Positions 24,999 to 47,849 of a stretch of 64,000 nucleotides of DNA are shown here, in pieces. How positions within the stretch are numbered: the first letter of the stretch is position 1; every line of letters begins with the position of its first letter. The notes beneath the pieces are model-generated. The model had not been told where the DNA came from and did no database searches. It saw nothing but the letters and a program-made list of their open reading frames with translations. A program made the position numbers and the translations under genes. The stretch is from the NCBI RefSeq assembly GCF_027744825.2, contig NC_071334.1:56732937-56796936 (forward strand), in the 5' to 3' direction. This DNA comes from Synchiropus splendidus. Taxonomy: Eukaryota > Chordata > Actinopteri > Syngnathiformes > Callionymidae.

Positions 24999-27597
24999 CT
25001 CATGGTCTCTGAAAATTGGAACACTGTTACATGAAGCCTCCAACTAATAGTTTGCCTTTTAGTGAAAGGCAATTGAATGTCCAAATCAGAATACAGAAAA
25101 AAAAATAAGATTATATGAATTGGAGACATAAACCCTGGTTGACAGGATGCTCAAACCTCTATTGTCAAACCTTCTCTGGAGCAGGAGAATGCCTCTTGCG
25201 CAATGCTGAACGTGCCTTGTCAAACGTGATGTGGTGCTTGGATGCTACGATAGCAAGGACTGATAAGTCAGTCTGATAAACTCCACAGCACTTCCTCTGA
25301 TGGCCTCTGATCTACCATACTTGTTTGTATCAAGCAACATTGTCAATATCACAGTGATTTGATCTTTGCCTCGGGGTCCTGTGATAATTGCACAGCCAGT
25401 GCATCAATGAGGATTTATTGGTGTTCTCTTCACAGAGCACAAAAACACCTGCCTCTGGTCTTTGTAGCGTGAGAGCCACATGCTGTGGCAGCAATTTGCC
25501 AAAGGGCCTGCGGAATCTTTATCCCTGACTAATTGTGAGAGGAAATGACGGCCAGTACTTATGAAGTGCATTTTGTGCTGGTGAAAAAATGAGGAGAGTA
25601 AACAGCACTTCCAATGGACTCTTGTATAGCATACATACAGGGGTACAACATTTCATAAAACCTCCAAGTCAATCGCATATTCATGGGAGCCATGTCCATT
25701 ATCTGTGCATATTTGTTGCTCACTTTTTTTTTTTTTTTTACCTTTCTCTAGTCTGGCATCCTCTGTTAAAACACCAATGTGTCGTCCTCGTATGCATCGT
25801 TTTAAATAGTATTTCTGGTAGTCAGACCTTTATTAGAGTATTGACTGGTGGACACCTTGAAAATGGAAGATCGGTTTGATGGGCTATCGATCATATTGGG
25901 TCCATTGGCATGTCAGTGAAAGTGGCTAATGAGGAGAAAATCCCTTGTGGTGTATCGGGGGCACATTGAGAATTAAGCTCAATCTATTTTCTGGTCAATG
26001 ACTTAATCCGCTTTACACAATTACCAGCAAAATAATTTGCCCTGGGGTGTAATATCGATTTGTTGTGTGTTCCTTAGGCATTCATCTTTGCTGGAAACAA
26101 CTTCTCATGTCCTTTGGTACTTGAGGCACATTTGTCGGGGCCTCTTGCATTGGCTATGGCAGGTGTGTTTCCCCCTGTCGACCCACTTTACTGGCTCATG
26201 TGCATGAATCTCAAAAGTGAATTGAATCTAAAAATGAGCAAATACTTCATGCCAGCATAAGCAACCACACACGACTTGTTATTGTCCCCATAACATCAAC
26301 ATGATAAGCACGTGGAGCGTTTCTATTCGTGTGGGACGCATCTGTTGTCTGCTGCTCTGTCTGTCTGCTGGAATGAAGAGGTGAACTGGCTGCAGCGTCC
26401 GCCCATGGCAGCCGAGAGACCGTAAGATGTAATGAGAGAACGGCTCTCGAGGTGAACTGAACTAATCAATTATGGCCTGTGGAGCTGTAACATGGTGTGA
26501 AGGGACTTTAGAGTCATTACACGGGCTAAAGAGATGTTTGTGATCACAGAATTAGCAAACTCCCTGAGTAAACCTGGTCCTCCCAAATGAACCCAGTGAT
26601 GAAAGACATCGCTTCTCTGTTGATCCTTTGGTTTGGTGTTCAATGCTTTGACTCGACTTCAGTGTCTTTTCCCAAAGTCCCTCAGGCTTGCGTGTTGACA
26701 CAAAAAGAACTTCAGAGCTCCTTCTGCTGGTCCAGGAAAAGACCATCAGTCACATTCTCTGTCAGCTCTTAAATAAATTGGATGTTTCATACATTTTCAT
26801 CTATGCCTCTGAACATAAGGCCCTTGACAATGACACACACGCGTATTGTGTTAGTGAGTTTGCGACATAAGAGAACCCATTAAACTTACTATTGATCTCT
26901 CTGTCTTAATTGCATTTCATGTTTGTTTGTGTCGATATTTTCCTCTGCGCAATTACACAGCTGGGAATTCATATTTTCACAAAATCTAAACAGCTGACAT
27001 GATTTCAAATTAGCTGCCTCATCATCTCATCGTAATGCAATTTTGATAAAAAAAAAAAAAAAAAAAGAAATGTTTGAGATGGTGCATGGGTGAGTATCAA
27101 ATAAGAAATTATTGAGCTGGCTACTGAGAATGAAAGGGGAAGGTTACGCCATATTAAGTTTGTAATGGGGACCTTTAATTCCAGCCGCTACAATGTAACA
27201 GAGAGACATGAGACAAGGGTCTTTAAGCTCATCTCTCCAGACAGCTTGCAATCCCCATCCATCACAGTTACCCCTCTAAATAAGGGTGTGTTTATTCAAC
27301 TCAAACACCACAGTGAGTGAAGGATGACTTCAGTTGCATTACATTCCGTGCCCTATTTCGCCCACGAACTAAAAGGTCTGAAGAAGGTGACTCCCACAGC
27401 GTGCAATTAGACAGCAAACAACCTCACTACACATGGAGGCAGCCCTACTGAGTACTGGCATCGGTACGCAAAACTGGTATGATTCCCCTCTCCCATTTGT
27501 CATGACTCTCCTCACTCTGTCAAAGAAGAAGTCAACAAGCAAACCAGGGGAAATGAGCTGTACCATATCAGTGTGGCAGGATATAAATCAGGAGCTG
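24999..27597. other. Non-coding; possible regulatory patches
   Basis: No transposon ends recognised. Poly-T near 25726 and poly-A at 27047. The stretch 27110-27330 is repeat-free with mixed composition and may be constrained, but this is a guess. ORFs (e.g. 26552-26870) occur in opposing strands without domains. Confidence 0.3.
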
Positions 27598-27663
27598 ATG
27601 CTGACGTAGGAAAAAAAGAAAACATGGTTCCAAAAAAGATACATTTTATTGGCAGCAAAATTG
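27598..27663 (+). repeat. 70-bp flank copy A (retroelement-tail-like)
   Basis: Runs from ATGCTGACGTAGG to GGCAGCAAAATTGAT and continues into the TATC array. The same segment, reverse-complemented, ends the second array at 29691-29760 with 65 of 70 positions identical. A defined sequence running into a tetranucleotide tail suggests the 3' end of a retrotransposon; the family is not identified. Confidence 0.55.
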
Positions 27664-27927
<264 letters not shown>

Positions 27928-29239
27928 TGCAAAGTGAACACTGGACTCCCCCTGTCAGCAAATTCATCTGAGATTTAATGTAGAGGCCCTGCTGTCAGAG
28001 GAGCATCCAACCAATCTTGGAGAGATTGTGCCAACAACGTCCCTTCCCGAAATTGTTAAATTGATGCCGCTGAACCTGTTCAATAATAGCCTTTGTAAGC
28101 AGTGTTGTATGAAATCGTTTTTTATCACTAGCCACCGTGACAATAACATCTGAACATAAGACAGCTGAGCTGATGGTCACTCCCATTTGTCGCCCAACAG
28201 TTGGCGGGGTTAAACTGAACTTGACTGCTGTATACTCAGATGGAGACCTGGTCACAGGATATGCTGTTCTTTTCCTGCTTCGGTCATCTTTGTTGGCTCC
28301 ATCCTTTACAAATGGTCAGTGCTGGGACACTCACTCAGAACACTTTTCTTATATCCCAACACATCCAGAAATCACAATGTTCATGATAAAATATTGTTGG
28401 ATTCACTCCACTTCACAAATTCCAAAATGAACAAGTGGATGATGTGTCTATATTTAATGTAACAAAAAGTCTGCATGACACACTAAGGAAACTCTCTTCC
28501 AGTAATGAAACCTTATACAGTATTTGTGTGGGTTTAAAAACGATTCTGTGCATTGGTGTTTAACCACGGTCACCCGCATGAAATAGCCTGAGACCATCTG
28601 CGATTTATGATTCGCTCCCAGCCTCTGGCAAGCCAGGCTGAATAATTTACATTGTGCTGAGGCCTACGTGCCCAGAATCTCTGATGTCAGAAATGGAGGA
28701 ATGAGGGGATGGAGTGGAAGAAAGGACAGAGTCAAATTAAACTGTGGCAAAAAGTGGGCGTGCCTGTATAAGGACAGAGGAAAACCAGAGAGCTGGTGGC
28801 ACGCTGAGTAATGCTGAATCACTTCCAAGTCTAGCAAAATTCTACATGTTGTCTTGAGACCAGTAACGTCAAACACATGGATCATCAGTTATCACGATAT
28901 TAAAAAAAAAAAAAATCCTTAGATGTTTGCCAAAAAAAGTTACAGATGCTGTTATTGTCAGATCCCTTGGCCAACACTGTTTGTCGTCTCCTTGACGTAA
29001 CTTTGGAGGGCTCTTAACCCACATAATGGCGTCACATTATAGGGAACATTAATTTTAATTTGATCTGGTTTTCCGCTCTTCCTCTGGCTGTCGCTTTGTC
29101 TTTGCGCTAATGAAAGGTTTTTTTTTTTTCCCCTTACTTTATTCTTAATACAAATTCCCTGTTCCCCAAAAAAATGAATCAATAAATGAAAGGGCTACAT
29201 AAACATCACTTTGCATGTTTATGTAGGGTGAAACCAGGG
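27928..29239. other. Spacer between the two inverted tetranucleotide arrays
   Basis: About 1.3 kb of unique DNA without coding domains. CATGCAAAGTGA just after the first array (27927-27938) recurs, inverted, at 29208-29219 before the second array, so the inverted symmetry may extend a little into the spacer. Confidence 0.35.
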
Positions 29240-29263
29240 ATGAATGGATGAGGACGGATGGAT

Positions 29264-29690
<427 letters not shown>

Positions 29691-29694
<4 letters not shown>

Positions 29695-29760
29695 CAATTT
29701 TGCTGCCAATAAAATGTATCTTTTTTGGAACATTGTTGTCTTTTTTTCCTACACCAGCAT
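29691..29760 (-). repeat. 70-bp flank copy B, inverted relative to copy A
   Basis: The reverse complement of 27598-27667 at 65/70 identity. It starts from GATCAATTTTGCTGCC at the array edge and runs to ACACCAGCAT. The two copies point away from their arrays in opposite directions, creating a long inverted repeat together with the arrays. Confidence 0.6.
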
Positions 29761-32393
29761 ATAACAGAATAAGATTTGTGGTGGCTGTGAAAGGTGTCGA
29801 AGCTGCCAGCCATAGGACAAATGTGGGTCAAACCTTTTTGTCAAGGATATAGTCAAAGTCACATGTTAAGGCTCAATGGCATTATGAGCATGGTATATAA
29901 TTAGACAGCAACAAAGGATCCAATGCTACGAAGGCATAATAGATGGGGAAAAAATGTCAATAACCACATGAATGTGTCCTTGTGGATGCTTCCTGGTGGC
30001 TTCGAGATTGTGTTTGATGATAATCCTCTACTGGTGCCAATCACCCAGTCAAATCACATCAGAGATTTCATGAAAGTGGAGAACCCAAAGTTAAACTGAG
30101 GCAGATAAGCAACCTCAGTGGCTGGTAATTGGACCTCATTGATCTGCTTGGTTTATCAGCCTTTTGATATGGCCCCATGCAAATTCCTCTATACCAAATG
30201 GAATGCGTTCAACCTCTCCATTGTAAAAAAAAAAAAAAGGCTCTGTAGGATGAAATGGCACTGTCATATCTGGAATCGTGGCTCCGCTTATCTCTCTCAC
30301 AGTGCTTACAGAAAGTCAGGACAAGCGGTCAAAGGCGATGAAAGTCTGGTATTTTTGCTTTTTTGTGTCGGCTCCGCATCACAAGCATATTTCCTTCTTT
30401 TGTTGGGGTAAAATGAGCTCCGTCTGAACTACTGAACTGTGTAGTTCCCCGTCCGTGCTTCACCCTTACGAGATTATATCCACTGAAACCCCATGGGCAG
30501 TTGACAGATGGCAAAGCGCTGCCACTCACAGATGCCCACTTCTTATCTTTTACATCGCTGCCAAGACAAAACACATGAGGCAGGGCATAGAATCAAGCAT
30601 TTGGAGGGACAAAATCACCGAAGGAACAGGGTCTCAGGAGAGAGATGGATGAAAGAGACACTTGTACAGGGAGAAAATGCAGCTTGTGTACTCAGCAACA
30701 AAATATGTCTAAATTGTTGTTGGAAGGGGAGGAAAACATTATCAACGGAGACATGCTGTGCTGTCCTGAAAATGTACTTGAAAAACACATTGCAAGTTAA
30801 CCTGCAAGCTTGATTGTTTGTTGTTCAAATTGTCCATATACAGTAAACATGCTCTTTTTTGGAAAACAATTGGAGGAAAATAAAATAGCAAAAAAAATGA
30901 AAAGCTGAATGACGCGGCTCTGCAGAGAGACAAGCCTCCCCACTGACATGTGCGGTCTAATGGTGACCAGTCGAGTTCACAACACAATGGAGCCGCTATT
31001 GGCAGCAGTTTTTTTTGTCTATTTCTGCCAACAAATGTATTTAATATTTTATAAGGTAGTTGACGTATGGCACCTCCGATCAATGCTAATTACCATGGCG
31101 ACTAGCGGGGAAGTGATGTGCACCATGAAAAATGTCTCTCTTCCGATTGTTGGCCAAGGATGTGTCTTGATGCTGCCAAATTGTGCTACAATATTAAACA
31201 TGTTGGCATAGTGTGAGTCAACTGATTTGAGGATGCACTGAGCAGGATCTCATAAAGAGAAATGTCTTTACTCTTGAGTTACTCAAGGTGTTTGTGACAT
31301 ATTTACACAGATTACGTTCACCACAACTCCAGTGTTGTTTCCTGTTTTCCCTCATTGTATTCCACATTCCAACTTTCAACCATCTGTGAATGGAACAGGG
31401 AATTATGAATCAGGTATATTATACATAAATTAATACAGTACATGGAGCAAATGGCAAAGGCAAGCCTTCGACCTCATTTGAAAGTAACAAACAGAGCCAA
31501 AGTTTTATTCTCACACACAGCTGCAGCTCCGAGCGATTCACATTCACATCATCATCTCAGGGAACTTGGTGTGAGGTGGAACACCACCTTGAGGCAGGTT
31601 TAGATTATTTTACTGGGCTCCAGGTCTGAGGAAAACGAAAAGAACACTCCTGTAACTCGTCCTTGTCGAACTCGGACATGGTGAGGACCATACCTAAAGG
31701 TCTTACACCCCGGAGACAGTCTCAAAATACGTCATGATGTTGGAAACCTCGGCATCTATGTGGAGCATTTATGATCTGTATGCTGTATGTTTTTATTGTC
31801 TCAACAACATTGCGGAGACTTTATCTCTTAAAGACTCAGGAGTTGGAGAGGAGTCATATAGACTCATATCTTATGATGAAATCCTGACGTCTGCATTATG
31901 ACTTATCATACATTAAGGTGGTTGTTCTTCAGTTTTTTATACTGTAGCCATGCCCCTCCTCCTGTTTTTAATTTTGCCGTTCTTTTCTTTTTGGCTCTCA
32001 GATCTACATTCTAGAATTTGTTTTTTACACAATACTCTTCATATTTTGAAATTTTAATTCATATACATTAGGTCTCCTTGGTTGGCGCTCTCTTAAAACC
32101 TCCACCGGACCTCTGCTGTCAGCTGCATAATGTGGGAAAGTGCTTCAAGAAAAATGTGTCAATTTCAACATTCAGACCGTACAGGTCTGCACAATAGGAA
32201 ACATTTTAGTTCTTGCAAACACTTATCGTATCCATAATGTTCTTAGAATCAACCAGACAATGGACAAAGTAGGATGGTGAGGTCATGCCAGCGGTTCTGG
32301 GGCACTAAGAGCCCTATTTTGGGTTGCAGTGCTACACAGCCATAGTATTTATGCACATAATGTGAACGCACTTTAATAGCAGAGTCTGTCAGC
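29761..32393. other. Non-coding, no recognised feature
   Basis: No repeats beyond short homopolymers (A tract at 30226). ORFs between 30118 and 31211 lie on both strands, overlap each other and lack domains. Confidence 0.4.
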
Positions 32394-32577
32394 AAACACA
32401 CACGCAGGTTTGTTGTGTCGTCTTTGTGAGGACAGCTCATTGACATTATACTTTCCCCAGCCTCTCACCCTCGACCTAACCATCCAAAACAAATGGCAAA
32501 ACCTATTTGACCTAGTTCTAACAACTTTGTTGTTTTTAAGACTTCATCCTCAAATTGAGACTTAACCTAGTGGGGTC
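32394..32577 (+). repeat. Dispersed repeat copy, longest and best preserved
   Basis: Order of blocks: CACACACACGCAGGTTTG, GTGAGGACAGCTCATTGACA, CTTTCCCCAGCCTCTCACCC, AACCATCCAAAACAAATGGC, TTTTTAAGACTTCATCCTCA, ending near TAGTGGGGTCTCG. It shares this order with 47450-47634. Related to a common teleost interspersed repeat; class unknown. Confidence 0.6.
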
Positions 32578-35500
32578 TCGTGTTCATGAAGACTGTTACA
32601 ATATGTAGGAATGAACTGACCAAATGATGTGATGATCACAGACCAGATCGGATGCACATAACACATCTGAACCCTCTTCGGCACAGCTCTATCTAGCAAT
32701 GAGGTGGGCTTGCTTATAGCTGCGTGGGAAGCAGACAAAATGCCATCGATTGCATAGTGACGGCACATTGTTCGTTGAGCTTTATAAAGAAATGACTTTA
32801 GGAACAAAACAGATACTGTAATAGATCATCATAATGATGAGTAACTTATGAAATCATGTACTGTAGAAGATGCTTTCAACTTTAAGTTTAAATAGTTTAA
32901 ATGCAGTACTATGAAGTGAACCAAATATGTCTAGATGACACCAAAAGACTACAGCATTCAAGATGGGCTCTTTCACAGCCTATTTTACGAAAAAACATGA
33001 AAGTCAAAAAATGAATCTGGAAGTTTGATGAAAGAGGATAGAAAGAAAATATTCGGTATAAATGTATTTTTCATTCAGTTGTTTGAGCCCTTGTATTTTG
33101 AGCCCCGACCCGACACACGGTACAAGTAAATCATTGTCATTTTAGACTATTTCGTTTCAAGAAAAGCTACTGTATTCTCTCCAGTATTTCTTAGCGTCAA
33201 TATTTAATGAAGTCTTAACAATTCAATCGAGTTTTTCATGCAAAGCATAGACATATGAGCACCAGTCAGCTCAAACTGTGTCCCACATATTGCCAAGCAA
33301 CAGCTGTAAACACTTGGTTGAATATTATCTTTTAAACAGCAGTTGCCTTTGCTTGAGACAATTACCACTACAAGATAATTTTGTCAAAACAAACACATTG
33401 GGATCCACAGAGCGGGTTGATGCAGGAGAGGCCAAAACACACAGTTATATTCCTTGAGCGGGAATATGAGTGTTGCCGCAGAAGGGTTTGAAGGCATTTG
33501 GAGCGCCCATGAATTCACAGGGTATTAATTTGTTCGGCATCATCAGCAAAACAGCCTCAGCTTGTTGAACTGAATCCAGACTGGAAATCAGCATCTAAAT
33601 TCTGTGAGAGCAAAAAAAAATCAGCTGGTGTGAGTTGTTTTGTATTTAGGATAAACTAAGAGGGAAGGTGTCAGTCAGATTATCTCAGACTCAATTTACT
33701 GCTGTTCGACTCACGACCTACGGTGAGATGATAAATGTGTGAAACAGTAAATAGTGAGACATTGTATCATGAAAAATCGCTCATTTGACTGGATCACATT
33801 GACGTTGACATTAATATGACAGACAGTCTGACGAAGACTCATCTACAATATGGCTCTGTGTTACTGGGTATAATAAACCATCAGTTAAAATGGGGAGGAG
33901 CATTTGGTGGCAGACACACCAGTTGTCGGCTAAGTACACCTGCAAGACCAGCAGCCGGGAGGAGACACGGAAGACTGTCGTAATGCCATAATGTTACATT
34001 TTCAAAAGCATACGGAGCGCGAGTGGCCGCTGGAGTCTTTTTTTTTTTTTTTTTTATAACAAATGAAAATGTGTCAGGACTAAAAGGAAAGTTTCAGTGC
34101 TGCAGAAAGGAGTCAAAAGGCACGACTCTTTTTTGTTTTTCATTTACTTTGACTACTTCATTGACAAAATTATTGTAGTTAAAAAATCTGATTGAACTGT
34201 TTATTTATTTATTTGGGTGAGAGTGAGAGGTAAAATCCTGAGATGCAGATTATCGTGCAAATATTCAGTCCATTTTGTCTATGGAAAAAAAAAAACCAAA
34301 CACATATACATAGGAGATCTAGGGTGAAGAAGCAGGGAGACAGCAGCACTGCCGATGCATTAATGTTGGTTTTCCAATAATAACTTCTGCAAAATTTGAT
34401 GCAGATTTCTGTTTATCACTTCGATCTTCAGACATACAATGCTAGTGAATGATTATTACAGTGAACAATTTTAGTTTTTGCCTTTTTTTTGTCTATAAGG
34501 ATGTAATGAGGCAATATGAGGGAATGCAGTATATGTTGGCATAGAGTAGCCATAATATGTCAATCAAACATACATGTAAAACTCTACTAAATATATTCAA
34601 ATACAGTATCTGCCTTCCAGTCGTATCAGTACATTTCATACCCAGTCTGCATGCGACGTCTAAAAGCAGGGCATGCCTGTAAAACTGAATGAATACAACC
34701 AGGTGGTGTCCCTACAGGACAACTCAGACCCGGCAATAAGCTCCCGGTAAAACAAAGTTGCAGAGTTTCTATAAAATCCTTGGTCAGTGCAATGCCAGCT
34801 ATCAACACAATTGTGAGTGATCCCACTATTTAAGATAAGCTGTGGAACAGAAGGTGTGCATCATCAAAAATACAGTTCCGTACAGAACCATGCCAAACAA
34901 ATCACGGGGAAAGAAGGAAATGTGGCAGAAAGCGTGCTGATGTTTGAGCTCCAAGAGTCCACCATCACTGCGTCCATCAGATCCTTCAGTAGCGCTGTCA
35001 GCTTGGGGAGTTTGTGAATGTCAGCAACCGTTTCCACTTTGCTGCCTTAATGAATATTCACGATATGTCTTTGTAAAATTTGGAATTCGATTTGTTGGCA
35101 ATAGGAATGGGTGAATATAAAAAAATAATAATAAAATAATAATAAAATGAATAAATGAATCATGATAAAATGTGCAATTCTGCCAATAGTTGCACCTTTA
35201 TATTGACCTCACATGTAAATTAGTCAATATTAGCTTAGAGATTGTGTTTAGACTAAATGAGGCGGAGTGGTGAATGAGGACAAACAAAGTTTATAATGGA
35301 ACTTTCAGTACGATGGATGGACATAGACCCATATTTAAGTCACAATTATGGATATCTTCTGAAATGTACATTTTGTTTCGCCCACAAATCCGACTGTGTC
35401 AAATGTTTGTCGCCATGTGTGCTTGCGTTTGAAGTCATTCATTTTTCTAAAATAATCCAAGATTGTGTTGTGGGGCAGCAGTCAAATGAGCGCAGCCCAG

Positions 35501-36049
35501 ACCCTCCTCCCTGGAGACTCCCTCCAACTCTTCTAGGGAAATACAAAAGACACAAGGATATCTTCAGCATGATCTGGCTCCGTCTTCTGGTGGATATATT
35601 CACAACACCTAACTAGATAACTCATATAGCTCGTTCTCATTCCCATGGCACAAGATGTTGACATTGGCAAAGTGAGCTTTTGCACTTGGTAAATATACAT
35701 TTTATTTATAATTATTTATTTATTTATTTTATTTATTTATTTTTCCAATGTGTGTTTGGGTTTGATTACCTTGCTAAGAACTCTGTGATTTTCTGTCAGT
35801 GTCTTCAGAAGTGTGCACTGTGATCTCAGCCATCCTTCCCTTGCTTGTGGAGGACACCCTTTGGGTATAGATCTGACCTCAAAATGACCAGGGCAGTCCT
35901 CACTTTTTCAACTAGGAACCATGGTTACTATCTTGGGGGAGAAGATCCTTATCCTGAACACATTTGACCTAATAATAATAAAGTGTACAGTGTTTTTTTT
36001 TTTTTTTATATGCAACAATCATAATAGAAACAATAATAAATGACAGTGT
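32578..36049. other. Upstream intergenic region of lrrtm4, no gene seen
   Basis: AT-rich, with homopolymers (34038, 34285, 35995) and TTTA-rich runs (34200, 35700-35745). The 33400-33600 part is repeat-free and could be constrained. ORFs at 34626-35616 lack domains. Confidence 0.35.
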
Positions 36050-36365
36050 CCCTGCGCGATTGATTTATTTTTGCAGTGACGAATCTCATGGTCATGGGTT
36101 CACGCGCTCCCCCCTCCCCGTGCGTCAGTTGGTCGCACAGGCAGCAGTGGGTTGCAGTCTCACCAGAAGAGGGCATTCGGATTCTGCACGACAAAGTTCT
36201 TTGACACGCAGACGCGATTAACAAGAGCCTGCCTCTGTATCTCAGTGCCGAGCAGCGAGAACGAGAGAAACACTTAGGCAACGTCATGGACGAGGATTTG
36301 ATGGTTGGGTCATGTGGATCATTCTTCGTTGACGCTATATAACTGGACAGAACGCGGGGACTCGC
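36050..36365 (+). promoter_or_regulatory. lrrtm4: lrrtm4 proximal promoter
   Basis: CpG density rises abruptly against the AT-rich surroundings. The segment contains TGCGTCA (36121, AP-1/CRE-like), a one-mismatch CTCF-like CCAGAAGAGGGCA (36163-36175, plus strand) and a TATA box at 36336. Its position, some 500 bp before the start codon of exon 1, fits the family's long 5' UTR. The promoter call is inferred from position and composition. Confidence 0.5.
36336..36342 (+). promoter_or_regulatory. lrrtm4: TATA box
   Basis: TATATAA embedded in GC-richer DNA (GACGC...CTGG). Transcription would start about 25-30 bp downstream, near 36366. Confidence 0.45.
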
Positions 36366-36482
36366 CACTGTGCGCCCTGCGCTGGACCAGCCTCAGCATC
36401 CTTCAAAGAAAAGACGCCTGAGTCGAAGCGACACGGGCTTGGGAGCGTTATTGTTCGTTTACCGACCTGTCTTAACGTGCTG

Positions 36483-36530
36483 ATGAAGTTTGAAAGATGG
36501 ATTTTTGCGGATATGCGTCGCTATGGATGA
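36483..36530 (+). CDS. Upstream ORF 1 (15 codons) in the lrrtm4 leader
   Basis: ATG at 36483 opens a 15-residue frame (MKFERWIFADMRRYG) ending TGA at 36528-36530. It overlaps the start of the next upstream ORF. If translated it would reduce initiation at the main ATG. Purely predicted. Confidence 0.3.
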   Translation: MKFERWIFADMRRYG

Positions 36531-36630
36531 CTTGGATGTGACTTGCTCATACTGCGGTAGCGCCTCCGGCTGGAACTTGAATACGCGGGACCCAATGTAT
36601 CGTGCCAAAAAGATGAAGAGGAAGTTCTGA
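36523..36630 (+). CDS. Upstream ORF 2 (35 codons) in the lrrtm4 leader
   Basis: ATG at 36523 opens a 35-residue frame ending TGA at 36630. It has an acidic start (MDDLD), a CSYC pair and a strongly basic end (RAKKMKRKF). It overlaps uORF 1 by 8 nt in another frame. Too small to be missed as regulatory only; no family recognised. Confidence 0.3.
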   Translation: MDDLDVTCSYCGSASGWNLNTRDPMYRAKKMKRKF

Positions 36631-36793
36631 AACAGGATTGTCTCCTTTCGTCGCCCAGGAGTGGATATATCTGATACTCGCTTTTGCTGGATAGGAGGAT
36701 AAACATCTCAAGTGTGTAGGCTCCGGAGTTGGCGTCTGCGCGCAGAGACCGGACCGGCGGATCGGGACGGTACCTGTCTGAGGAGAACGCGTA

Positions 36794-36829
36794 ATGCAGG
36801 AACGGATGTCTCGTTTTAAAAGCCAATAA
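36794..36829 (+). CDS. Upstream ORF 3 (11 codons) in the lrrtm4 leader
   Basis: MQERMSRFKSQ then TAA, terminating 33 nt before the main ATG. The short gap leaves little distance for reinitiation at ATG 36863, so it could be inhibitory. Predicted only. Confidence 0.25.
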   Translation: MQERMSRFKSQ

Positions 36830-36862
36830 AACCCGTGGGCTGGAGCTGACAGATACGCGGAT

Positions 36863-45862
<9,000 letters not shown>

Positions 45863-47205
45863 CTCACACCACCACCACCAGTGCTAAACAAAACTCTGGC
45901 AGCAGTGAAGCCTTCTAGAGGAGGTTACAGACACACTGCTAAGGACAAAAGGATTTGGAGATTTTATGATTTTTTTGTTTTGTTTTCTTTTTTCCTAAAT
46001 GTTCTTGACGAAATCAACTCATCACAAATACACTAACCAAGGAGAGGTAGTCATTGACAGGCCATTCTGAAAATGTTACAAAATATGGGAGTGTTACAGT
46101 GCACACAACACTCACGTGGTAAAAGGCAAGAATTTTAAAGTATTTCCCCAAGGAACTGAGAATCCTTTGAAATGTTTTGAATACAGACAAAAGAAACTCT
46201 TCAAAACGGTATTTGGCAGCAAAGGCATTTAGGGAATACCCTCTTATTTCTTTATCCCTTCTGTAGGTATGCACTGGCGAAGCAGACATGCTGTAGACTC
46301 TTTGGATTACTTACTCTTAGAAGTCATTTCCTTTCCAAGGAAAACTTTTTTTTCCCCATGTATTCCCTTGAAATAACTTCACATCAATGCTGAGTTGACT
46401 TCCGAATTCTGCTAGTTGTTCATCTAAAATGCAGTGAGTGTTTCACGAGTTGGTGGAGCCTCTGTATATTTTCGCATTATCAGCCCACTCACAAATCAGT
46501 CTGGCTGCCAGATTACGTGTGAGTACCTGGATCTTGCTGGTTTCGATGTAGGGATGACTGTAAATGCACCACTTCAAATAGAAAGAGGAGGAGAAGGCAT
46601 TGATCCCCTGTATTGTGGTTTATTCTTTTTTACTGACCCATGGCCCTGCCAGAAGCAAGTAAATCTGTGATGTGAAATATTCTCAGCCATAGCCAGGCAC
46701 CCACAGCCTGGTTTAACAGTGCAAACCAATGTTGAAACTCTGTCAACGGCCTGTTCTGTGGCCCAGTGTTTTCTTACAATGATCAGAGAGTTTCAGTGCT
46801 TTCAAACCACCTGTGTGCTTGTCTGCCACGTCTACAGTCTGCTCTCCATCGTTCAATAGAAATGTCAGCTGGAGAGTAATACTGCAAACATCAATAATTT
46901 CAGTGTAAAAAAAACTGTCAGCAAGGAAGACTTTGCCAGCATTCTATGGGCAGTAGGTACAGTATGTCCTTCTGTTGCTTCCAGGTGTTTCTTCCTAGCA
47001 TTGCTGCGATTATTTTTCCAAATAAGTACAAGACTTCTCACTCGTCTCATGCCAGTTCAATGACAGTTGACTGGAACGAACTATATACCCTCCCAAATTG
47101 ATGGTTTTATCTATGAGAAAATATTTAGCAATGTTGGATTTAATGTAATCTTGTTTGTTTTGTATGCTCTGGTGAAAGCACAATAAAGACAATTATCATT
47201 CAACA
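45863..47205 (+). other. lrrtm4: lrrtm4 3' UTR (probable)
   Basis: Follows the stop codon without interruption and contains no transposon ends. It finishes shortly after the first good AATAAA at 47182. ORFs in it (46014-46289 minus, 46434-46670 plus, 46865-47192 minus) lack domains. Confidence 0.5.
47182..47187 (+). terminator. lrrtm4: Polyadenylation signal
   Basis: AATAAA in CACAATAAAGACAATTATC, about 1.3 kb after the stop codon; cleavage would be expected near 47200. A second AATAAA at 47389 lies in repeat-like DNA. Confidence 0.5.
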
Positions 47206-47449
47206 CTGTTCTAAATGCTAAAATTGCAGTCAGGTCTTTGGACCCAAACAACATCGGTGTATTCCTGATGGATTTGTTTACTGTAGTTATCTCATCATTA
47301 GTCAAGAGGATCATTTTATTTGAGTAAAAAGTAAGTAAGTAAGAGTAAAAGTTTTTGTTTGTTTGTTTAAGCAGAGGATCGGCTGCAATAAAATTGCATC
47401 CGATATAATCTACAAATAGTTATGTTGTCTGTTGCTCTATATTGTATCA

Positions 47450-47634
47450 CACACACACACTCACCGACACACAAACACGCAGTGCTTTCCCCAGCCTCTC
47501 ACCCTAAACCTAACCATCCAAAACAAATGGTTAACCATTAACCAGGACTCTTGAAGTCACACTTAACTTAAACCCAATTACAGTGACCTAGTTGTTTTTA
47601 AGTCTCCATCCTCAAATTCAGGCTTAAACTTGGC
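47450..47634 (+). repeat. Dispersed repeat copy
   Basis: Same block order as 32394-32577: CA-rich start, CTTTCCCCAGCCTCTCACCC, AACCATCCAAAACAAATGG, TTTTTAAGTCTCCATCCTCA. The GTGAGGACA block is missing here. Confidence 0.6.
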
Positions 47635-47686
47635 TATATATGCTGAACACTCTCTCACACACACCATTTTATTGTTCAATTATTTT

Positions 47687-47830
47687 ATGTTATGTGAGGA
47701 CATTTCATTGACTTTTTCCTTTTCCCAGCATCTCACCCTAAACCCAACCACCCAAAACAAATGGCTAAACTTAACCACTCCTAAACAAAAACTTAAATTC
47801 AATTATAATTGACCAAGTTATTTTTAAATA
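47687..47830 (+). repeat. Dispersed repeat copy, adjacent tandem
   Basis: Has GTGAGGACATTTCATTGAC, CATCTCACCCTAAACC, CCACCCAAAACAAATGGCTA and ends GACCAAGTTATTTTTAAA. It lies only 50 bp from the previous copy, in the same orientation. Confidence 0.55.
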
Positions 47831-47849
47831 ATAAAAAAACAATGTTCAT

